Below, piece after piece: positions 1-10,200 of a stretch of 64,000 bases of DNA. Origin of the DNA: Salegentibacter salinarum (GTDB lineage: Bacteria; Bacteroidota; Bacteroidia; Flavobacteriales; Flavobacteriaceae). A model generated the notes under the pieces. The model had not been told where the DNA came from. It saw only the letters and a list, made by a program, of their open reading frames with translations, and did not search any database. The stretch spans positions 124,001 to 188,000 of the forward strand of contig NZ_FUZC01000005.1 of assembly GCF_900168115.1 (NCBI RefSeq), in the 5' to 3' direction. Position numbers and translations under genes: made by a program. Numbering within the stretch: the stretch's first letter is position 1; the number at the start of each line of letters is the position of its first letter.

Positions 1-197
1 TAATGCTTATTAAATTTCAAAACATCAATTGGCTTACTAGAATAACAATAAATTAGGTGAACATTCTCTTGTTTTAAATGCCAAAAAAAATCTTCAGGAT
101 CTGTTGTTTTATTCTTAAAAACCTGCTCTTCTATTTTAGCGACTTTAAACCCAAAAAAATCAGAATCCCATTTTAATATTTCATAATTCCCCATCAT
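1..197 (-). CDS. GNAT-type acetyltransferase, WecD-like (N-terminus only, cut by window edge)
   Basis: An open frame runs from an ATG at 197 off the left edge, giving about 65 residues. The start reads MMGNYEILKWDSDFFGFKVA. The WDSDFFGF pattern resembles the N-terminus of WecD-type dTDP-4-amino-sugar N-acetyltransferases, which acetylate dTDP-4-amino-4,6-dideoxy sugars. It starts 7 bases after the epimerase stop and is probably the last-transcribed member here of the rmlB-rmlA-epimerase run. The upstream rmlA and rmlB make the dTDP-4-keto-6-deoxy intermediate such an enzyme would need downstream. The acetyl-CoA-binding part is outside the window, so the family call rests on the N-terminus and the context only. 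Confidence 0.6.
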   Translation of the reverse strand, partial: MMGNYEILKWDSDFFGFKVAKIEEQVFKNKTTDPEDFFWHLKQENVHLIYCYSSKPIDVLKFNKH

Positions 198-204
198 CAC
201 TCTG

Positions 205-1200
205 CTACCTAAGATTCTCCCAATACCAAGCCACTGCTTCTTTTAAACCATCATCAATTCGATGGCTTGGCTCGTAACCCAATAATTCTTTAGCCTTCTC
301 AACCGAAGCTAAAGAATGTGGAATATCCCCTGCTCTGTTAGACCCATGTTTTACTTCAACAGCCGAAATTTTAGTATCAAATTCAGAAAGATGTTTTTTC
401 AGCAATTGAGTTAATTCAACTAAATTAGTTCTGTCTCCTACAGCTGTATTATAAATCTCATTTACCGCATCTTCATTTCCTGTGGTAAGAGCTAGTAAAT
501 TCATTTGAATTACATTGTCTATATAGGTGAAATCACGGGAATAAGTTCCGTCGCCATTAATCACCGGACTTTCATGTTTCATAAACTGCATCACAAACTT
601 TGGAATAACAGCTGCATATGCTCCATTTGGGTCCTGTTTTCTTCCGAAAACATTAAAATATCTTAAACCAATAGTATCTAATTGATAAGCATCCTGAAAA
701 ATATCAGCATAGAGCTCATTTACATATTTGGTAATTGCGTAAGGAGACAGCGGTTTTCCGATTTCATTTTCAACTTTTGGTAGTTTTTGAGAATCTCCAT
801 AAGTGGAAGAACTCGCGGCGTATACAAAACGCTTTACTCCGGCATCCCGCGCCGCAACAAGCATATTTAAAAACCCGGAGATATTGACTTCATTACTGGT
901 TATAGGATCGGCAAGCGAACGTGGCACGGAACCTAAAGCAGCCTCATGTAAAACATAATCCACCCCTTCACACGCTTTGTGACAAGTTTCGAGATTCCGT
1001 ATATCTCCTTCTATTAACATAAAATTTTTGTGCCTTTTAAAAGCATCAAGATTATGTTTATATCCCGTAGCAAAGTTATCTAAACAAACCACCTCAGCAT
1101 TTAAATTTATCAAGGTTTCACATAGGTTGGAACCTATAAAACCCGCGCCTCCGGTCACTAATATTTTTTTATTTTCTAATCTCTGTTGAAATTCAGTCAT
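205..1200 (-). CDS. NAD-dependent epimerase/dehydratase, WbpP/TviC-like UDP-N-acetylhexosamine 4-epimerase
   Basis: This 331-residue extended short-chain dehydrogenase probably interconverts UDP-GlcNAc and UDP-GalNAc, or their uronic acids, for surface polysaccharide. The NAD-binding GGAGFIG motif lies near residue 18 and the catalytic Y-x-x-x-K is in SPYAITKYV. The long N-terminal lead before the Rossmann strand and the sequence CLDNFATGYKHNL fit the WbpP/TviC group better than GalE. Start: ATG at 1200, with a -7-like TATCTTTG on the minus strand at 1232-1239. It is downstream of rmlA on the same strand with a 285-base gap, so it may have its own promoter. Sugar specificity cannot be decided from sequence alone. 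Confidence 0.85.
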   Translation of the reverse strand: MTEFQQRLENKKILVTGGAGFIGSNLCETLINLNAEVVCLDNFATGYKHNLDAFKRHKNFMLIEGDIRNLETCHKACEGVDYVLHEAALGSVPRSLADPITSNEVNISGFLNMLVAARDAGVKRFVYAASSSTYGDSQKLPKVENEIGKPLSPYAITKYVNELYADIFQDAYQLDTIGLRYFNVFGRKQDPNGAYAAVIPKFVMQFMKHESPVINGDGTYSRDFTYIDNVIQMNLLALTTGNEDAVNEIYNTAVGDRTNLVELTQLLKKHLSEFDTKISAVEVKHGSNRAGDIPHSLASVEKAKELLGYEPSHRIDDGLKEAVAWYWENLR

Positions 1201-1231
1201 TTGAGAAATTAAATTACCTTTTTATCGGCCG

Positions 1232-1239
1232 CAAAGATA
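1232..1239 (-). promoter_or_regulatory. Candidate -7 element (TATCTTTG) for the epimerase gene
   Basis: On the minus strand this octamer matches the Bacteroidota -7 consensus TAnnTTTG, 32 bases upstream of the ATG at 1200. No clear TTG -33 element is seen at the usual spacing. The rest of the gap (1201-1485) shows nothing else I can name. Confidence 0.4.
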
Positions 1240-1485
1240 GAATTTCTTTATGAGGCTATTGCTAAAGAAACCTTAAAGCTTTAAAAACGTTAAGAATCCT
1301 TTTAACTTTGGTGAGATCAAATTTCATCCTTTTCCAGATACTTTATCTTTGACTAAGGTCTTCACCTTTTATAGAAAAGGTACGTGTTTGTACAATAAAA
1401 AAACCGGAAGTGTTTGGGATAAATTAATCCATGTAGAAAAAAGAAATGAAAAACTGAGAACAGTGAAAGGATTACCTGTCCAAAG

Positions 1486-2358
1486 CTACCTTATCAAACC
1501 CAACAAATACCTCCCATATTCACTTTTCTCTAATTCTGTAGCCAATTCTTGTAATTGATCTTTTCCTATATATTTTTTTCTAAAAGCGATTTCTTCAGGA
1601 CAGGCAATTTTTAAGCCCTGTCTTTTTTCTATGGTTTGTACAAAATTAGAAGCTTCTAACATTGACTCGTGCGTACCGGTATCCAGCCAGGCATAGCCAC
1701 GTCCCATAATCTCAACCTTTAATTCTTTCTGATTTAAATATTCTTGATTGATACTGGTAATTTCTAATTCTCCCCGGGCACTGGGCTCACATTTTTTTGC
1801 AATTTCTATGACTGAATTTGGGTAAAAGTAAAGTCCGGTTACCGCAAAATGACTTTTAGGTTTTTCAGGCTTTTCTTCAATACTAAGAGCATTCCCAGAT
1901 GCATCAAAATCTACAACTCCATAACGCTTAGGATCATTTACATAATAACCAAATACAGTGGCCTGACCGGCTTCTTTGCAGTTTCTTACTGCATTTTCAA
2001 GCAGCCCGCTAAAACCCTGACCGTAAAAAATATTATCGCCTAAAACAAGGCATACATCATCATTTTCAATAAATTCTTCCCCTATAATAAAAGCTTCCGC
2101 TAATCCATTGGGTCTAGGCTGTTCAGCATAAGACAAATTTAATCCCCAGGCTTTTCCGTCACCCAATAGTTTCTGAAAATTAGGAAGGTCTTCAGGTGTA
2201 GAAATGATAAGAATCTCTCTGATACCGGCTAACATTAATACCGATAAAGGATAATAGATCATAGGTTTATCATAAACCGCCAGTAATTGTTTGGAAACGC
2301 TTTTGGTAAGTGGAAATAGGCGTGAACCAGTCCCCCCAGCTAAAATTATTCCTTTCAT
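1486..2358 (-). CDS. rmlA: Glucose-1-phosphate thymidylyltransferase RmlA
   Basis: RmlA converts glucose-1-phosphate and dTTP to dTDP-glucose, the first step of dTDP-6-deoxy-sugar synthesis. At 290 residues it has the normal length. It begins with the nucleotidyltransferase signature [11 protein letters not shown] and [17 protein letters not shown], and carries the typical later segments [12 protein letters not shown] and EEKPEKPKS. The ATG overlaps the end of rmlB by 4 bases (2355-2358), so the two are translationally coupled. rmlC and rmlD are not in the window, so whether the product is dTDP-rhamnose or an amino sugar is open; the WecD-like gene at the edge points to an amino sugar. Confidence 0.96.
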   Translation of the reverse strand: MKGIILAGGTGSRLFPLTKSVSKQLLAVYDKPMIYYPLSVLMLAGIREILIISTPEDLPNFQKLLGDGKAWGLNLSYAEQPRPNGLAEAFIIGEEFIENDDVCLVLGDNIFYGQGFSGLLENAVRNCKEAGQATVFGYYVNDPKRYGVVDFDASGNALSIEEKPEKPKSHFAVTGLYFYPNSVIEIAKKCEPSARGELEITSINQEYLNQKELKVEIMGRGYAWLDTGTHESMLEASNFVQTIEKRQGLKIACPEEIAFRKKYIGKDQLQELATELEKSEYGRYLLGLIR

Positions 2359-3413
2359 AAATACTGCTCTTTATAATATTCCTTATAACTTCCAGAAACT
2401 ATAGCTTCTATCCATTGTGGGTTGTTTAAATACCAATCCACTGTTTTCATTAAACCCTCTTCGAAAGTAACTGAGGGTTCCCAGCCAAGTTCCTTATTAA
2501 TTTTATTGGCATCAATGGCGTAACGTTTATCATGGCCCGGGCGATCTTTTATGAAAGTAATAAGTGCTTCAGATTCGCCTTTTCTTCTATCCAGTTTCCC
2601 ATCCATAATTTTACATAGCAACTTTATTAGATCAATATTTTGCCATTCATTAAATCCGCCGATATTGTAGGTCTCTTTATTTTTACCTTTATGGAATACT
2701 AGATCTATCGCTGTGGCGTGGTCCATAACATATAACCAATCCCGTGTATATTTTCCGTCACCATAGACCGGCAAATCTTTATTCCCAATAATATTATTAA
2801 TAAATAGCGGAATAAGTTTCTCCGGAAATTGATTAGGTCCGTAGTTATTAGAGCAATTAGAAATTATATAAGGTAAATTATATGTTTCTCCATAGGCTCT
2901 CACAAAATGATCTGAAGCGGCTTTAGACGCCGAATAAGGGGAGTTTGGTGCGTACGATGAAGTTTCAGTAAATAATCCTGTTTCTCCCAGGGTACCGTAT
3001 ACTTCGTCGGTACTTACATGGTAGAATAATTTACCTTCCAGGTTTTCTTTCCAAATTCCTAAGGCGGCTTCCATTAAATTCATGGTACCGGTAACATTGG
3101 TTTCCACGAATATTTTAGGATTGGAAATTGATCTGTCTACGTGCGATTCTGCTGCAAGATGAATTACACTATCAAATTTATATTCCTGGAATAGCGCTTT
3201 TATTTTATCAGCATCAGTGATATCGGCTTTTAGGAAATTATAATTTTCGGCATTCTCAATATCTTTAATGTTTTCAAGATTGCCGGCATAGGTTAAAGCA
3301 TCTAAATTGAATATCTGATAATCGGGATACTTATTTACAAACAGTCGAATAACGTGAGAGCCGATAAAGCCCGCTCCACCGGTAATAAGAATATTTCTTT
3401 TCAAAGATTTCAT
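2355..3413 (-). CDS. rmlB: dTDP-glucose 4,6-dehydratase RmlB
   Basis: RmlB removes water from dTDP-glucose to give dTDP-4-keto-6-deoxyglucose. It is 352 residues, near the family length. An N-terminal GGAGFIG binds NAD, the active-site Tyr/Lys pair is in [12 protein letters not shown], and [12 protein letters not shown] carries the dehydratase Thr-Asp-Glu. [17 protein letters not shown] is the substrate-binding segment. It is first in the run with rmlA, overlapping it by 4 bases. A minus-strand TATCTTTG at 3436-3443 is a candidate -7 element just upstream. Confidence 0.96.
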   Translation of the reverse strand: MKSLKRNILITGGAGFIGSHVIRLFVNKYPDYQIFNLDALTYAGNLENIKDIENAENYNFLKADITDADKIKALFQEYKFDSVIHLAAESHVDRSISNPKIFVETNVTGTMNLMEAALGIWKENLEGKLFYHVSTDEVYGTLGETGLFTETSSYAPNSPYSASKAASDHFVRAYGETYNLPYIISNCSNNYGPNQFPEKLIPLFINNIIGNKDLPVYGDGKYTRDWLYVMDHATAIDLVFHKGKNKETYNIGGFNEWQNIDLIKLLCKIMDGKLDRRKGESEALITFIKDRPGHDKRYAIDANKINKELGWEPSVTFEEGLMKTVDWYLNNPQWIEAIVSGSYKEYYKEQYL

Positions 3414-3435
3414 TTAAAAAATATAGATTTCTTTT

Positions 3436-3443
3436 CAAAGATA
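3436..3443 (-). promoter_or_regulatory. Candidate -7 element (TATCTTTG) for rmlB-rmlA
   Basis: The minus-strand octamer matches TAnnTTTG and lies 23 bases upstream of the rmlB ATG. No good -33 TTG is visible, so support is the -7 match and its position. Confidence 0.4.
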
Positions 3444-3523
3444 GTTTTTCTAATCTCTTTTTAAACTTTCTTTAAACCTGTTTTTAATTCTCAACCTCAA
3501 AGCATTTGAATATCGAGTAAAGT

Positions 3524-4531
3524 TTAAAAATCTGTAGATTCTAAATGAATTAACTTCGTATTAATCGTTTTATTTATTGGCTGTTTTCCGGCGATGCGAT
3601 TTTCTATTCTGTTGACTAACAAATCAACTGCTTCCTCGCCAATTTCCTCCGGAAATTGCTCTACATAACTTATAGATGGGGTTAAAAAACGCGCAACATC
3701 AGCATTTAAAAATCCAATAACCTTTAAGTCTCTGGGTATACTAATTTTATTCTCGTAAGCCAATCTATAAACCATCATCGTACTTACGAAATCGGTACAT
3801 AAAACCGCTTCTACCTTATCCTCAACCAAAAGTTGCTGTGTCTTTTCCCTTAAGGTATCTGGTTTTGAAGAATTCGCTATGTAGAAATCTTCTTCGTTTT
3901 TCAATGCATTTCGATAACCGGTAATTCTGAGTTTACCAACGCCAAGATGATGTATAGAACTTGCAACCCCTATCTTTTTGATACCTTTTGTCTGTAACAA
4001 GCGTGTCGCTATTTCTAGACTTTGCTCATCGTCAACACCAATTTTATCTACCGCAAGATCTATATTGATTCTGTCATATAAGACCACCGGAATATCGTAA
4101 TCTACCAGGTTAAAAAGATGATCATATTCCTTTTTACGTTGTGTTTCTTCTGAAATCGCTATAAGTACTCCATCTACAAAACCCGAGGTTAGCATTTCAG
4201 CAATTTGTTGTTCCCGTTCCAGTTTTTCATTAGAAATATAGGTGATAACCTGTAATCCGCTTTTCTGTGCCCTCGCCTCGATACCCAAAAGTACATTCGC
4301 AAAAAAGGTGTTTGAGATATTGGGAATAATCACTCCAATAGTTCCGCTTTTACTGCTTTTTAAATTTACCGCTACGGGGTTTGGGCGGTAATTATGTAAT
4401 TTAGCAAGTTCTTTAACGCGCTCTGCTGTTTTGGGACTAATTTCAGGGCTATCGTGTAAAGCTTTTGAAACCGTAGAAACCGAAACATTAAGTAATTTTG
4501 CCAGTTCCTTTAAAGTGATCTTGTTTTTCAT
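3524..4531 (-). CDS. LacI/GalR-family transcriptional regulator
   Basis: This is a 335-residue one-component repressor-type regulator. The N-terminal LacI helix-turn-helix and hinge is clear: ITLKELAKLLNVSVSTVSKAL, then NYRPNPVAVNLKSSKSGTIG. A periplasmic-binding-protein-like sensor domain follows (IGVIIPNISNTFFANVLLGIE to about residue 330). Such proteins in this phylum usually answer to sugars or phosphosugars and often regulate glycan-use genes. No glycan-use locus lies beside it here, so the ligand and targets are unknown. It is separated from rmlB by 110 bases and reads in the same direction. Confidence 0.93.
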   Translation of the reverse strand: MKNKITLKELAKLLNVSVSTVSKALHDSPEISPKTAERVKELAKLHNYRPNPVAVNLKSSKSGTIGVIIPNISNTFFANVLLGIEARAQKSGLQVITYISNEKLEREQQIAEMLTSGFVDGVLIAISEETQRKKEYDHLFNLVDYDIPVVLYDRINIDLAVDKIGVDDEQSLEIATRLLQTKGIKKIGVASSIHHLGVGKLRITGYRNALKNEEDFYIANSSKPDTLREKTQQLLVEDKVEAVLCTDFVSTMMVYRLAYENKISIPRDLKVIGFLNADVARFLTPSISYVEQFPEEIGEEAVDLLVNRIENRIAGKQPINKTINTKLIHLESTDF

Positions 4532-4730
4532 TTTGCTGAATTCTTAATAATGGAATACTTTTCCTTTATTTTATTTTAACGAAATCGCTAATTTGCAAAT
4601 ATCCAATAAATTCATGAGTTAAAGAAACCCCCACTTCATAAAATATTTTTTTGAAGTTAGAAAGGTTTATAAAAATATTATAAAATGTAGATATAATTAT
4701 CAAAAACCGATTTATGATCGCATCATATTA

Positions 4731-4738
4731 TAAATTTG
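4731..4738 (+). promoter_or_regulatory. Candidate -7 element (TAAATTTG) for the small ORF at 4764
   Basis: Matches TAnnTTTG, 25 bases before the ATG at 4764, which would give a leader of about 20 bases. No clear -33 TTG. Confidence 0.4.
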
Positions 4739-4763
4739 TCCCTCATAATTTAATTTTCAATAT

Positions 4764-4913
4764 ATGAAATTCCGGAAATCTTATTGGCTTTATATAATTG
4801 CCGCTATTATTACTATTGTAGGCTTGGTAACCGGCTGGTATTTCTTTCTTTTATTAGTCTTTCCCCTCGGTTTTTTCAGCTTCGGAAATAATAAAAATGA
4901 AGAGAATAATTAA
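4764..4913 (+). CDS. Small membrane protein, 49 residues
   Basis: ATG at 4764 to TAA at 4911-4913. It starts MKFRKSYWLYIIAA, and residues 8-40 are strongly hydrophobic with one break (LVTGWYFF), so there may be one long or two short membrane helices. It ends in a charged Asn/Glu-rich tail (GNNKNEENN). Positive residues at the start and acidic residues at the end suit an insertion with the N-terminus inside. A -7-like element lies just upstream. No family recognised. Support: codon structure, the coherent hydrophobic pattern and the promoter match. Confidence 0.55.
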   Translation: MKFRKSYWLYIIAAIITIVGLVTGWYFFLLLVFPLGFFSFGNNKNEENN

Positions 4914-5071
4914 TAGGCATTTAAGCTTTTAGATCAAAGATAGAAATTCGGCTAAAGCCTTTAAAAATAAGGCTTCATAAGGAGTTAAACTTATCCTAAA
5001 CAGCATTTTTAATTTGCATATCAGGGGCTGTAAACGTAATTTAACATTATTAATCAATCAAACAATTTAAG

Positions 5072-5392
5072 ATGAAAGATTACGGAACGCTTTCCCAGGC
5101 GATAAACAAATTAAAATTAGAAGAGGGTTATGAACACGATTTCAACCTTCTGGATGAGGAAATAGAACTTAAATCCAAAAAAGAAACCTTTGGAGTTGAA
5201 GATTTTGATGTAGATAAAGTACTTCGCTTTGAAGGAATGAGTAATCCAGACGATAATGCCATTCTCTATGCAATAACTACCTCTAAAGGTTACAAAGGAG
5301 TTTTGGTTGACGGCTACGGAATTTCCAGCGGCCAGGTTTCTAAAGAAATGATGGCAAAGCTGGATTTAAAGGATAATCGCCCCATAAATTAG
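5072..5392 (+). CDS. Conserved 106-residue protein (often labelled phosphoribosylpyrophosphate synthetase in Bacteroidota)
   Basis: A small acidic protein starting MKDYGTLSQAINKLKLEEGY, with a core RFEGMSNPDDNAILYAITTS and a C-terminal GVLVDGYGISSG. I recognise the pattern as a short Bacteroidota family that databases sometimes label as phosphoribosylpyrophosphate synthetase. At about one third of the length of a true Prs, and with no PRPP-binding loop visible, that label is doubtful. It is a monocistronic gene ahead of dps. Function unknown. Confidence 0.75.
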   Translation: MKDYGTLSQAINKLKLEEGYEHDFNLLDEEIELKSKKETFGVEDFDVDKVLRFEGMSNPDDNAILYAITTSKGYKGVLVDGYGISSGQVSKEMMAKLDLKDNRPIN

Positions 5393-5426
5393 GCTTCGTT
5401 AAACTTCTATTAAATCAGTCGATCTT

Positions 5427-5457
5427 GTTGGCTGATCATTCAAACTATTATATTTTT
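5427..5457 (+). promoter_or_regulatory. Promoter of dps: TTG, 20-base spacer, TATTTTTG
   Basis: A -33 TTG (5427-5429) and a -7 element TATTTTTG (5450-5457) are separated by 20 bases, within the usual range for flavobacterial housekeeping sigma factor sites. The dps ATG is 34 bases downstream. Confidence 0.65.
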
Positions 5458-5490
5458 GTATTGAATTTTTAAAAACCATAAATTAAAACT

Positions 5491-5985
5491 ATGAGCTATT
5501 TAGGACTCGATAAAGAAAAAACAAGCAAAACTGTAGACGAATTAAATGTTCTTCTGGCAGATTACCACTTATATTATCAAAAACTCAGAAATTTTCACTG
5601 GAATGTAATCGGAAAAAATTTCTTCGATCTACATGAGAAATTTGAAGAATTATACGATGATGCTAAATTGAAAGTTGATGAGATTGCTGAACGTATTCTT
5701 ACTTTAAGATATACGCCAATTAGTAATTTAACCGATTATCTTAAAACTTCTAACCTAAAAGAATCTAAAGCAGATTTAACCGATTATGAAATGATCGAGA
5801 CCCTGCTTAAAGATCACGGTACCTTATTGAAGCAAATGCGTTCTGTCGTGGAAACAGCAGATAAAGCAGGTGATGAAGGTACTATAGACCTTATTGGAGC
5901 TTACATAAGAGAGCTTGAAAAAACAAGTTGGATGTTAGATGCCTGGAAAATGAAAACTACAGACTCTCATAAGTCCAGCAAATAA
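5491..5985 (+). CDS. dps: Dps-family DNA-protection/ferritin-like protein
   Basis: A 164-residue ferritin-like protein of normal Dps length. Dps dodecamers oxidise and store iron with peroxide and protect DNA in stationary phase. The signature HWNVIGKNFFDLHEKFEELY starts at H36; D63, E64 and E67 in KVDEIAERI complete the inter-subunit ferroxidase pattern. The N-terminus has few lysines, so direct DNA binding is less certain than iron handling. The stop at 5983-5985 is 7 bases before the TTG start of the MscS gene, so the two are probably co-transcribed. It has a good promoter of its own. Confidence 0.93.
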   Translation: MSYLGLDKEKTSKTVDELNVLLADYHLYYQKLRNFHWNVIGKNFFDLHEKFEELYDDAKLKVDEIAERILTLRYTPISNLTDYLKTSNLKESKADLTDYEMIETLLKDHGTLLKQMRSVVETADKAGDEGTIDLIGAYIRELEKTSWMLDAWKMKTTDSHKSSK

Positions 5986-5992
5986 ATAAAGA

Positions 5993-6874
5993 TTGGAAGA
6001 CGAATTTAACCTTAGAGAATCCCTTGAAGGGATCACCGCAAAGTTAGTTAGTTGGCTTGATGCATTAATTCTAAATTTACCCAACTTCTTACTTGCAATC
6101 CTTGTTTTTATAATATTTATTTTTCTGGCCAAATATACCGGCCAGTTACTAAGTAAACTGCTGGGAAAACAGGTTAAACAAGATTCTATAAGACAAATAG
6201 CCGTTAAGGTGAGCAAGGCAATTGTGATCCTTATCGGTTTTTTTATTGCCCTCGGAATTTTAGATCTTAACAAAGTCCTTACATCCGTTCTTGCAGGTGC
6301 AGGTGTTGTTGGTTTAGCTATAGGTCTTGCCCTCCAGGGAACTTTAAACAATACATTTTCGGGAATTATTTTAAGTTTTTTACCCGAGCTTCAAATTGGC
6401 GATTGGATAGAAACTAATAGTTATGCGGGGGAAGTTACCGAAATAAATCTCCGCAATATTGTGGTAAAACAAGCTGATAATAATTATGTGATAATTCCCA
6501 ATTCTAAAATTGTGGAAGAACCATTTAAGAATTTTTCCAGGACCAATCGTTCTCGAGTAATGCTAAATTGTGGTGTAGCCTATTCTTCTAACCTGGAAAA
6601 GGTAAAAGAAATAACTATTGAAACCATTTCAAAACATTTCCCATCCCGTGGAAATGAGCAGGTAGAATTTATGTTTACCGAATTTGGTGATAGTTCTATT
6701 AATTTTGTAATTAGATTTTGGGCTGATGCAACAAAAAATAGAGATCTATTAATTGCCCGCGACATCGCCATTATTGAAATTAAGAAGATTTTTGATAAAA
6801 ATGGCATCAACATCCCATTCCCTATTCGAACTATCGACTTCTCTAATACTCTAAATATGAAGAAACCGGATTAA
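5993..6874 (+). CDS. Small-conductance mechanosensitive channel (MscS family), TTG start
   Basis: A 293-residue inner-membrane channel that releases osmolytes under hypo-osmotic shock. About three membrane helices lie in residues 15-110. The pore helix and following MscS segment are clear: GVVGLAIGLALQGTLNNTFS and then ILSFLPELQIGDWIE. A cytoplasmic beta/alpha-beta region runs to the end. The start is TTG at 5993: an in-frame stop lies at 5987-5989 and no ATG occurs before the first membrane helix. Seven bases after dps, so the pair may be co-expressed in stress. Confidence 0.9.
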   Translation: MEDEFNLRESLEGITAKLVSWLDALILNLPNFLLAILVFIIFIFLAKYTGQLLSKLLGKQVKQDSIRQIAVKVSKAIVILIGFFIALGILDLNKVLTSVLAGAGVVGLAIGLALQGTLNNTFSGIILSFLPELQIGDWIETNSYAGEVTEINLRNIVVKQADNNYVIIPNSKIVEEPFKNFSRTNRSRVMLNCGVAYSSNLEKVKEITIETISKHFPSRGNEQVEFMFTEFGDSSINFVIRFWADATKNRDLLIARDIAIIEIKKIFDKNGINIPFPIRTIDFSNTLNMKKPD

Positions 6875-7297
6875 TCCTGGAAGTTTAATTTCAGCGTCTA
6901 TTCACTCTTTTTTTCAATTTCATTTACTCCAAACAACAATCTAAGGAAATAGATGAAGCTTTTAATTTCTCTATCATCCTACAACTATTTTTTTTCTTCG
7001 GAAAGTTCTAATTCCCTACTGAATTACTTTTTCTCGATAATCGAGATTTAAATGATGATCCCAGACGTTCCTGGCAAATTAAACCATTGTTCTCAAATAA
7101 ATGCCACGGGAGCTTGATCTCAGGTAGTTTAACTAAACCTGGATTACTCTTTTCTTAGTTGAGTTAACACCTTCAGATATCAAGATCAGATAGCCGAGTT
7201 ATAAATCTAAGAATTCACAAAACGGTAATGGAATTAAAAAAAGCTGCCGGGAAGAAATTTCCTGGCAGCTTTTTAGATTTTATTCTTTGAAATATTT
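6875..7297. other. 423-base non-coding gap between convergent genes
   Basis: No credible gene. It holds a short inverted repeat TCTCGA-taa-TCGAGA at 7032-7046 without a T-tract, and the strong two-way terminator at 7237-7275. The length is unusual for a convergent gap in this window, where others are close to zero. Confidence 0.5.
7237..7275. terminator. Bidirectional intrinsic terminator
   Basis: A 12-base-pair stem with one G-T pair (7242-7253 against 7259-7270) has a five-base loop, with A-rich sequence on the left and TTTTT on the right. It serves the MscS gene on the plus strand and the 1239-residue gene ending at 7298 on the minus strand. Confidence 0.8.
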
Positions 7298-10200
7298 CTA
7301 GAACTGGAATCCGAAGCCAAAGGCGAATCTATAGCCATCGTCACTTCTAAACAGGCTAAAGGTTCCGTTAACGGCTTCAGCGCTATTTACCCAGAAGCCA
7401 ACACCGTAGCTGTCGTGCCATTGGTTACTGTCTTCAAAGTCGGCCCAAACCCTACCTAAATCATAACCTCCGAAAACCCCAATTTGTAAGGGTAAAAACC
7501 TGGTAGTAAATTGATCAAATCCATATCTAAGATCTGCACCGGTTGCAAACGCACTTTTACCAGCAAAACGTTGTAAACGGTATCCTCTCAATCCACTTTC
7601 GCCACCTAAATGAGCAGCCTGATAAAACTCATAGTCGTCACCCATATTTAAATGAGCCTGCACTCTTGTTTTTAGAACCAGTTTCCGGTTGGTGGTAAGG
7701 GCATTATAAAAACCCCAGTAAGGTTTAAAATATCCATAAACCTGATCGGGATCTGTGGTATTCATTTGGCCACCCAAATTCAGTTCAAACTTCATCCCCC
7801 TGCTTGGATTCAGGTTGTTATCATAACTTTCGTATCGATATAAAGCATCTAATCCTGCAAAATATTTTCTATCGAAGAACTCCGGATCATCTGTTTCAAA
7901 TTCTTCAGTAATAAACCTTCCTTCTGTGGCTTCTACTTTATTGCCTTCAAAAGTGGCCATATATCTAAATAAACTACCAAAAGGCGTTGCATTTTCAAAT
8001 CCCGCCTTTACTCCAAACCGACTTATTTTTACACGGTTGTAATCAAAATCTAAATCACCATCAAAATTTGGCGTTTGGTTTCCGAAGCCAAAAAAGTTTC
8101 TTGCAAAATTTGGGCTGGCATAATCGGCCCCAACTTTTAGGTTATAATTTCCAAGAATATTAGCAAATTCACCTTCGTAATAAAGATCAAAACCATTGGT
8201 GGCAAAATAATACCCTCCACCAAAGGTATGTTGTGCAGTAAATGGGTTTCGTTTAAAGGCGTTTTTGGTACTTACTACTTCAAGCCCAATTTTAAATCCG
8301 TCATCGGGGTTAAATCCAAAACCGGGTAAAATAGATCCTGTTGTAAAATTCTTTTTATCCTTATCATAAGTATTAATTTCATAATCATCGGTAAATCTAA
8401 ACTTTGCACCACCCCCTTCTTCTATGGTATTCGGTTTAGATTTGTGATCGTAAATTTTAAGCCGGTTATTATTATTTATGGTGTAAATATCATTATTCTG
8501 ACCACCAATTATTCTTAAGAAAATATAATTATCGCCTTCCCCATCTACCTGAATTTTATCATCATCATCCAGGGCATATAACCAAATTTCATCAGTATCT
8601 TCTTTATGATAAATTTTATCACTTAAAACATCAGCTCTTTCGCCTCCTTTGTTTCTGCTAATTTTAATCCGGGTTTTTCCATCTTTCATCCTGGTAACAT
8701 CTACAAAATCGTCTTTATCTGTTCCCGTAACAATAGCTAAATCGGCAAAATGATCGTAATAACGCATTGCGATATCTACAATATTATCCCGTCGTGCTTT
8801 TACCTTTTTGATTAATTCTTTCGTAGTATCATCGTAAGTTTCAGACGGAAGTTTTGAAAAAGCTTCTTCAATAACCGCATCGGTCATATTTTCCTGAATG
8901 TATTCAGCTTGCTCTCTCCAGGTTTCTTTTCCCACATTTTGAAGCAGGGAACGATCTAAACCGGTTGCGGAAACATTGAACCATTCTACATCATTAATAT
9001 CTTCACCGTAAACCGCAAATTGCGACGCAAAACCGGTTAGGGCTCGTAAAGTTCCAAAAAAGGCGCCATCAAAATTAGAAAACACCTGGTCTCTATCTCT
9101 TGGAATTGGTTCAAATAAACGGTTCCCTTCTTCATCTTCAATTTCGGCCCAGCGCCATTGATCCTGGTGTCTATCCCAATCGCCAATAAGCATATCAAAT
9201 ATCCTGGCTTTTACATAAGCCGGTTCATCTAAAGAGTATTTTTCGTCCCGACGCAGACGATCAAACATACCAGCGGTACTTTGAATATCGTGATTGGGAG
9301 ATCCAAAACTCTCGACACCCAACCAGTGATCTTCGGGACGCTCTTCGATCATATAAATTGCATCTCCGTGCTCTTCGTTATATTTCCCTAATCTTGGTTG
9401 TTTGGGTAAATAATAAATTTCGGGATTTGTGTGGTGTACGCCTATAGCATCTGCCATAGTAGGGATAGCCAGAAATGCATATGGATGCGCCGCAGTATAA
9501 AAATCTGAAATTATATCTTCGGCTACAGTATTTTCCAATTGAGTTTCAATAGGCGTATTTTTAAAAGCAACCGTTTGTAAAAATTGAACGGCCTTCTTTT
9601 TAATTCTCCTGAAATTATATTCACGATCCAGACTATCTTTCATTCTAATAGAAATAGTTTGGTGACCACCACCGGCCCTCATTGGCGTTAAACCGCCGTA
9701 AAGTGTCTCGAGATCTGCTACTTCTAAAGTTATATCTGTTCCATATAGTTCTCGATATCGCTCACCCCAAACCGATCTATGCACAGATCCCTTATCGGTT
9801 TCATCTTCAGGATAAACCGAGGTGGTTATTGTTTCATCAAATTCCTGAGGAAATTCTGAAACATCAAATTCTTTGGGAGCTTCAAATATTTCTTTCTGAA
9901 ATAATAGGTTGGGTTTGTTTTCTTTATTTCCATAAAAGCTAACCCAGGTTGAGCCATCTTTGAACACATCATAAACTGCAAAACCTTGTTCAGGGTAAGC
10001 AAAAACCCCATCGTTACTTAAAGTTGCATAAGTTGCTTTTGAAGTTGAACCTGAAACAATTTGTTTAATTTTTCCGTGTTCTATATACTGCAAAGAGTGC
10101 TCATGACCACTTACAAACATTAATCTGTCAGATTTTTGACCTAAGGTTTCCAGGCGTTTTACCAAAGATTTATAACGTTCGTTTTGCGCATCCTGAATTG

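Larger units (their letters stand above)
4532..5071. other. 540-base gap with one short membrane ORF and a -7 element
   Basis: This AT-rich stretch lies between the LacI-type gene (minus strand) and the 106-residue gene (plus strand). It contains the 49-codon ORF at 4764-4913 and its candidate -7 element at 4731-4738, listed separately. I see no RNA gene in the rest. Confidence 0.5.

Noticed and set aside
1349-1558. Plus-strand open frame of 69 codons near the end of rmlA
   Set aside because: It overlaps the conserved end of rmlA on the other strand, and has no family resemblance or promoter.
7032-7046. Inverted repeat TCTCGA-taa-TCGAGA as a terminator
   Set aside because: Six-base stem with no T-run; a strong terminator lies 200 bases further on.
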